From JARRJY01 sp037388705 (GTDB lineage Bacteria > Pseudomonadota > Gammaproteobacteria > UBA6429 > Thiohalophilaceae), in contig JARRJY010000068.1 in the NCBI GenBank assembly GCA_037388705.1, forward strand, positions 1 through 16,900: a stretch of 16,900 nt of DNA, in the 5' to 3' direction. Both the position numbers and the translations under genes were made by a program. The notes under the pieces are model-generated. The model was given only the letters and a program-made list of their open reading frames with translations, had not been told where the DNA came from and did no database searches. Within the stretch, counting starts at the first letter, position 1. The number at the start of each line of letters is the position of its first letter. Below, piece after piece: positions 14,436 through 16,900 of this stretch.

Positions 14436-14733
14436 TTAGCAATCAATATATTACTTATATGACAACTACCGTAAGAAAACAACCAGATTTTATGTATGAA
14501 TCGGTGGATGCAGTGAGGGGGCCTGGTAAATTTCCAGGTGTTTTTCTTGAAAATTATTTTTAAAATACACAGCCAAGTTATTGTTTTTAAGCAACTTATT
14601 AATATGAAAAAAGCAGCTCAGGTTTGGCTTTATGCAATAAAATCAGTTAGCATGAAAGTGAAATAATTTTGAACCTCTATTCAATTTGTGGTCTTAAATC
14701 AGCAAGATTTCGTATTCAGGATAATCCCCAGTA
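14436..14733. other. Intergenic region between tusA and bepA
   Basis: About 300 bp, AT-rich, with no convincing gene. It holds TTGTTTTTAAGCAA (14581-14594), a TTG-N8-CAA repeat 140 bp before bepA, and a weak hairpin CCTGG/CCAGG (14522-14538) followed by five T residues at 14541-14545. The bepA promoter must lie here but no clear hexamer pair stands out. Confidence 0.5.
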
Positions 14734-16176
14734 ATGCCGTACATTAAAAAGACATTATTCATTCTCTATATATTGCTCATTTCTCCATCACTTCCGGCCC
14801 AGAACCTGGAGTTACCCAGCATTGGAGACAGTGTCGCAACTGGCATGAGCCCTGAACAGGAACGTCGTACCGGTGAAAGTGTTATCCGTAATATTCGTCG
14901 AGCCGGGGGAATCCTTGATGATCCTCTCACCACCGAATATATCAATCAACTTGGCTATCAGCTGGTTTCGCACAGTCGAGCTGAGCACAAGGATTTTGCA
15001 TTCTTTATAATCAATGATGCTCAAATCAACGCATTCGCATTGCCCGGTGGCTTTATCGGCATTAACTACGGTCTGATTTTATCCAGCCAATCTGAAAGTG
15101 AACTGGCCTCCGTAGTTGCTCATGAAATTGCCCACATTACCCAGCGCCACCACGCGAGAGCTTACAACCTGGCAGAGGAAAGCAATATTCCTGTTATGGC
15201 CGCACTCATTGCCGCCATAGTTCTGGGGTCGGAAAATAACGAAGTGGGCGAAGCCGCCATGGCCAGCCTGGCCGCCGGCACAGCTCAGAAACAGATCGAC
15301 TTTACCCGTGAAAATGAAAAGGAGGCAGATCACATCGGTATCGCACTATTGGCCGAATCCGGGTACGACCCTTACAGCATGGCTGACTTTTTTGACACGT
15401 TACAAAATCGATCAAGGTTATACGGTCCGCAAGCACCTGAGTTTTTACGTACCCACCCGGTCAGTAAAAACCGTACCGCGGATGCCAAAAACCGTGCAGC
15501 AAGCTATCCACGTGCCAGTTTAAAAAATGAATTTGATTTCCATCTTATTCGCTCAAGACTAAAAGTACTTACCAGTCAAAACCCGAAACAAATATTGCTC
15601 CAGTTCGAAGAAAACCTCAAAAGCGGGCGTTATGCCGATAAAACTGCTGAACAATATGGTTATGCACTTGCCCTGCTGGAAAACAACATGCACCAAAAAG
15701 CGGCAAATATTATTCAGCGTTTAGTAAAATCTGATCCACAACGTATTGCTTACCAGCTGGCACATGCCCGAGAAAGACAACTGGCGGGCGATACAAAAAG
15801 CGCTCTTCGCATTTATGAAAATGCACTGAGTATTTATCCCAATAACGAGGCTTTAACACTACAGTATGTGGAAACTCTGCTGGCCAACAGAAGACCAAAA
15901 GCTGCCATAGAGATTTTAAACAAGATATTAAGAAACACCCCCGCTACCCCCGCCTTCTATAAGTTATTAGCACAGGCTGAAGGACAACTTAATCACTCCA
16001 CCAACAGGCATATTGCTCAAGCCGAGTATTACTATCACATTGGCCAAATACACCAGGCCCTGACACAACTCAAGATTGCCTTGAAAGATAAAAATGCAAA
16101 CTTCTATCAACGTAGTCGAATCGAAGCACGCCAGAAACAATTCCAACAAGAAATACTTGAATCAAGTGATCAGTAG
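14734..16176 (+). CDS. bepA: M48-family metalloprotease with TPR domain (BepA/YfgC type)
   Basis: The product has 480 residues. A signal peptide (residues 1-22, ending LPA) directs it to the periplasm. The zinc protease domain has HEIAH (His130, Glu131, His134) and the third ligand Glu197 in KEADHIG. His241 in LRTHPVSKNR corresponds to the fourth His that plugs the site in E. coli BepA. Residues about 280-470 are helical TPR repeats (YADKTAEQYGYALALLENN, then PQRIAYQLAHARERQLAGD, then YYYHIGQIHQALTQLK). BepA-type proteins help or degrade stalled outer-membrane barrel and LPS-assembly substrates. Only a weak AGGA about 12 bases upstream supports the ATG, but the signal peptide fits this start. 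No terminator was found after it. Confidence 0.93.
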   Translation: MPYIKKTLFILYILLISPSLPAQNLELPSIGDSVATGMSPEQERRTGESVIRNIRRAGGILDDPLTTEYINQLGYQLVSHSRAEHKDFAFFIINDAQINAFALPGGFIGINYGLILSSQSESELASVVAHEIAHITQRHHARAYNLAEESNIPVMAALIAAIVLGSENNEVGEAAMASLAAGTAQKQIDFTRENEKEADHIGIALLAESGYDPYSMADFFDTLQNRSRLYGPQAPEFLRTHPVSKNRTADAKNRAASYPRASLKNEFDFHLIRSRLKVLTSQNPKQILLQFEENLKSGRYADKTAEQYGYALALLENNMHQKAANIIQRLVKSDPQRIAYQLAHARERQLAGDTKSALRIYENALSIYPNNEALTLQYVETLLANRRPKAAIEILNKILRNTPATPAFYKLLAQAEGQLNHSTNRHIAQAEYYYHIGQIHQALTQLKIALKDKNANFYQRSRIEARQKQFQQEILESSDQ

Positions 16177-16209
16177 TTTGAATGTTTCTCATCATAGAAA
16201 TATAAAAGA

Positions 16210-16229
16210 TTATAAGTAATTACTTATAA
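16210..16229. promoter_or_regulatory. Perfect 20-bp palindrome between bepA and soxX
   Basis: TTATAAGTAATTACTTATAA is fully self-complementary with no spacer. It is not followed by a T-run and is AT-only in its outer arms, so a protein-binding site is more likely than a terminator. It lies about 45 bp upstream of the candidate soxX -35 element, where an activator could bind. Confidence 0.5.
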
Positions 16230-16250
16230 ACTAAACTACATACACAAGGC

Positions 16251-16278
16251 TTGCGATATACAGTCTTTCCTGTATGCT
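16251..16278 (+). promoter_or_regulatory. Candidate sigma-70 promoter of soxX
   Basis: TTGCGA (16251-16256) and TATGCT (16273-16278) are 16 bp apart, each matching four of six consensus bases. An inverted repeat ATACAG/CTGTAT (16258-16275) fills the spacer. Start of transcription would be near 16285, about 108 bases before the soxX ATG. Confidence 0.35.
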
Positions 16279-16290
16279 ATGGCCAATAGC

Positions 16291-16317
16291 CATTTGCACA
16301 TAAGCAAATGTGCAAAT
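16291..16317. promoter_or_regulatory. Nested inverted repeats upstream of soxX (candidate operator)
   Basis: ATTTGCACAT (16292-16301) and ATGTGCAAAT (16308-16317) are perfect 10-bp arms around AAGCAA. The first arm also pairs in CATTTGC-N6-GCAAATG (16291-16310), so three half-sites of GCAAAT overlap. Within it, TTGCACATAAGCAA (16294-16307) has the 14-bp TTG-N8-CAA form of Crp/Fnr sites. If the promoter at 16251-16278 is right, this lies just downstream of the start, a repressor position. Confidence 0.5.
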
Positions 16318-16392
16318 ATAAAACTAATAATATTCAATCTATTTTATTGGGTTGAACCTTAAACCTAACCTTTCTTGATTGAGGAGGAGACC

Positions 16393-16755
16393 ATGCGGAA
16401 ACCCGCCAAAATCATCGCTGCTGCTAGCACTATTGCTGCACTTTTGAGCTCAATGGCTCTGGTGCCTGGTGTTGCTTCAGCAGATATCGTTGAAGAAGGT
16501 AAAAAAGTTGCTGAAAATCGTAAGAAAGGCAACTGTTTTACATGTCATGACTACAAAGGTGCTCACCTGGCAGGCAACATTGGACCACCGTTCATTGCCA
16601 TGAAAGCACGTTTTCCAGACAAAGCTAAGTTACGTGCACAGATTTGGGATGCGACAAAAGCAAATCCAAATTCCATGATGCCTCCATTTGGTAAACACGG
16701 CGTTCTGACTGAAAAAGAAATCGATGCTGTTACTGAATGGGTATTAACTCTCTAA
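16393..16755 (+). CDS. soxX: Sulfur-oxidation c-type cytochrome SoxX
   Basis: The product has 120 residues. The start at 16393 is chosen for the strong GAGGAGGAGA upstream; an ATG at 16375 is in frame but has no such site. The signal peptide (1-30, ending ASA before DIVEEG) exports it to the periplasm. The haem c site is NCFTCHDYKG (Cys48, Cys51, His52), and the Met ligand is in NSMMPPFGKHG (Met95 or Met96). IGPPFIAMKARFPDK and LTEKEIDAVTEWVLTL are typical of SoxX. SoxX pairs with SoxA to couple thiosulfate oxidatively to SoxY. soxY follows after 37 bp; soxX-first order is usual for sox operons. Confidence 0.95.
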   Translation: MRKPAKIIAAASTIAALLSSMALVPGVASADIVEEGKKVAENRKKGNCFTCHDYKGAHLAGNIGPPFIAMKARFPDKAKLRAQIWDATKANPNSMMPPFGKHGVLTEKEIDAVTEWVLTL

Positions 16756-16792
16756 TAATTAAAAGCACCCCCTTATTCTTTGGAGGAAAACA

Positions 16793-16900
16793 ATGCAACG
16801 TAGAACATTTTTAAAAGGTTCACTAGCCAGCTCCGCGGTCGCTGTTGCCGTTGGCGCCGGTCTGCTGAGCCCCCGTGTGGTACTCGCCGCATGGCCAAAA
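16793..16900 (+). CDS. soxY: Sulfur carrier protein SoxY (partial, N-terminus only)
   Basis: Only the first 36 residues are in the window. They form a twin-arginine (Tat) signal: MQRRTFLKGS, a hydrophobic stretch, then LSPRVVLAAWPK. The RRTFLKG motif followed by an AAWPK-type junction is characteristic of SoxY, which is exported folded with SoxZ and carries sulfur intermediates on a C-terminal GGCGG cysteine, here outside the window. TGGAGGA lies eight bases before the ATG. Position directly after soxX supports the call; another Tat substrate is the only real alternative. Confidence 0.85.
   Translation, partial: MQRRTFLKGSLASSAVAVAVGAGLLSPRVVLAAWPK

Noticed and set aside
14522..14545. Hairpin CCTGG/CCAGG followed by five T residues, as a possible sRNA terminator
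   Set aside because: Only a 5-bp stem and two bases before the T-run; no matching promoter or transcript unit upstream.
14459..14563. A 34-codon plus-strand ORF (MTTTVRKQPDFMYESVD...) in the tusA-bepA gap
   Set aside because: No Shine-Dalgarno, no recognisable domain, and a length expected by chance.
14604..14666. A 20-codon plus-strand ORF (MKKAAQVWLYAIKSVSMKVK)
   Set aside because: No ribosome site and no family match; basic amphipathic look alone is not evidence.

Overview
The window looks like a chromosomal segment of a free-living or symbiotic sulfur-oxidising gammaproteobacterium. The left half carries the order glyA-nrdR-ribD-ribE-ribB(X)-ribH-nusB-thiL-pgpA, which is typical of Gammaproteobacteria. 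The right half carries sulfur-oxidation genes: a DsrE2-type sulfur carrier, TusA, and the start of a sox operon (soxX, soxY). No rRNA, tRNA, CRISPR array, insertion sequence or phage gene was seen.

Layout. Positions 1-368 (minus) hold the 5' part of an AT-rich DUF1801-family gene cut by the window edge. Next comes a dispersed-repeat-like palindrome, and then a perfect 77-bp tandem duplication (451-604) that changes the 3' end of a retropepsin-like protease gene. From 462 to 8666 eleven minus-strand genes are packed with gaps of at most 22 bp or with overlaps, consistent with one transcription unit read from glyA to the protease. The unit covers one-carbon metabolism (glyA), ribonucleotide reductase control (nrdR), riboflavin synthesis (ribD, ribE, ribBX, ribH), antitermination (nusB), thiamine activation (thiL), phospholipid synthesis (pgpA) and two exported proteins. 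The RibA-like half of the RibB fusion has lost two of three zinc cysteines and most of the catalytic loop, so GTP cyclohydrolase II must be supplied from elsewhere.

Positions 8909-11721 (minus) hold dsrE2, a FadL/OmpP1-type outer-membrane protein, and a periplasmic DUF302-like protein, with a terminator after each of the last two. Divergent from dsrE2 is a second, dissimilar FadL-type gene (11963-13189, plus). It converges on a Crp/Fnr regulator gene across a bidirectional terminator. tusA follows on the minus strand with its own extended -10 promoter. bepA (an M48 protease of outer-membrane quality control) diverges from tusA. The window ends in soxX and the Tat signal of soxY.

How the genes may work together. 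The right half combines outer-membrane channels for hydrophobic solutes, a periplasmic protein, two cytoplasmic sulfur carriers (DsrE2, TusA), a Crp/Fnr regulator and the periplasmic Sox system. TTG-N8-CAA inverted repeats occur upstream of dsrE2, bepA and soxX, suggesting (as inference only) a shared Crp/Fnr-type regulon. The best candidate for an undescribed system is this FadL / DUF302-like / DsrE2 / TusA block as an uptake and relay route for a hydrophobic sulfur compound. The sequence shows the neighbourhood, not the function.
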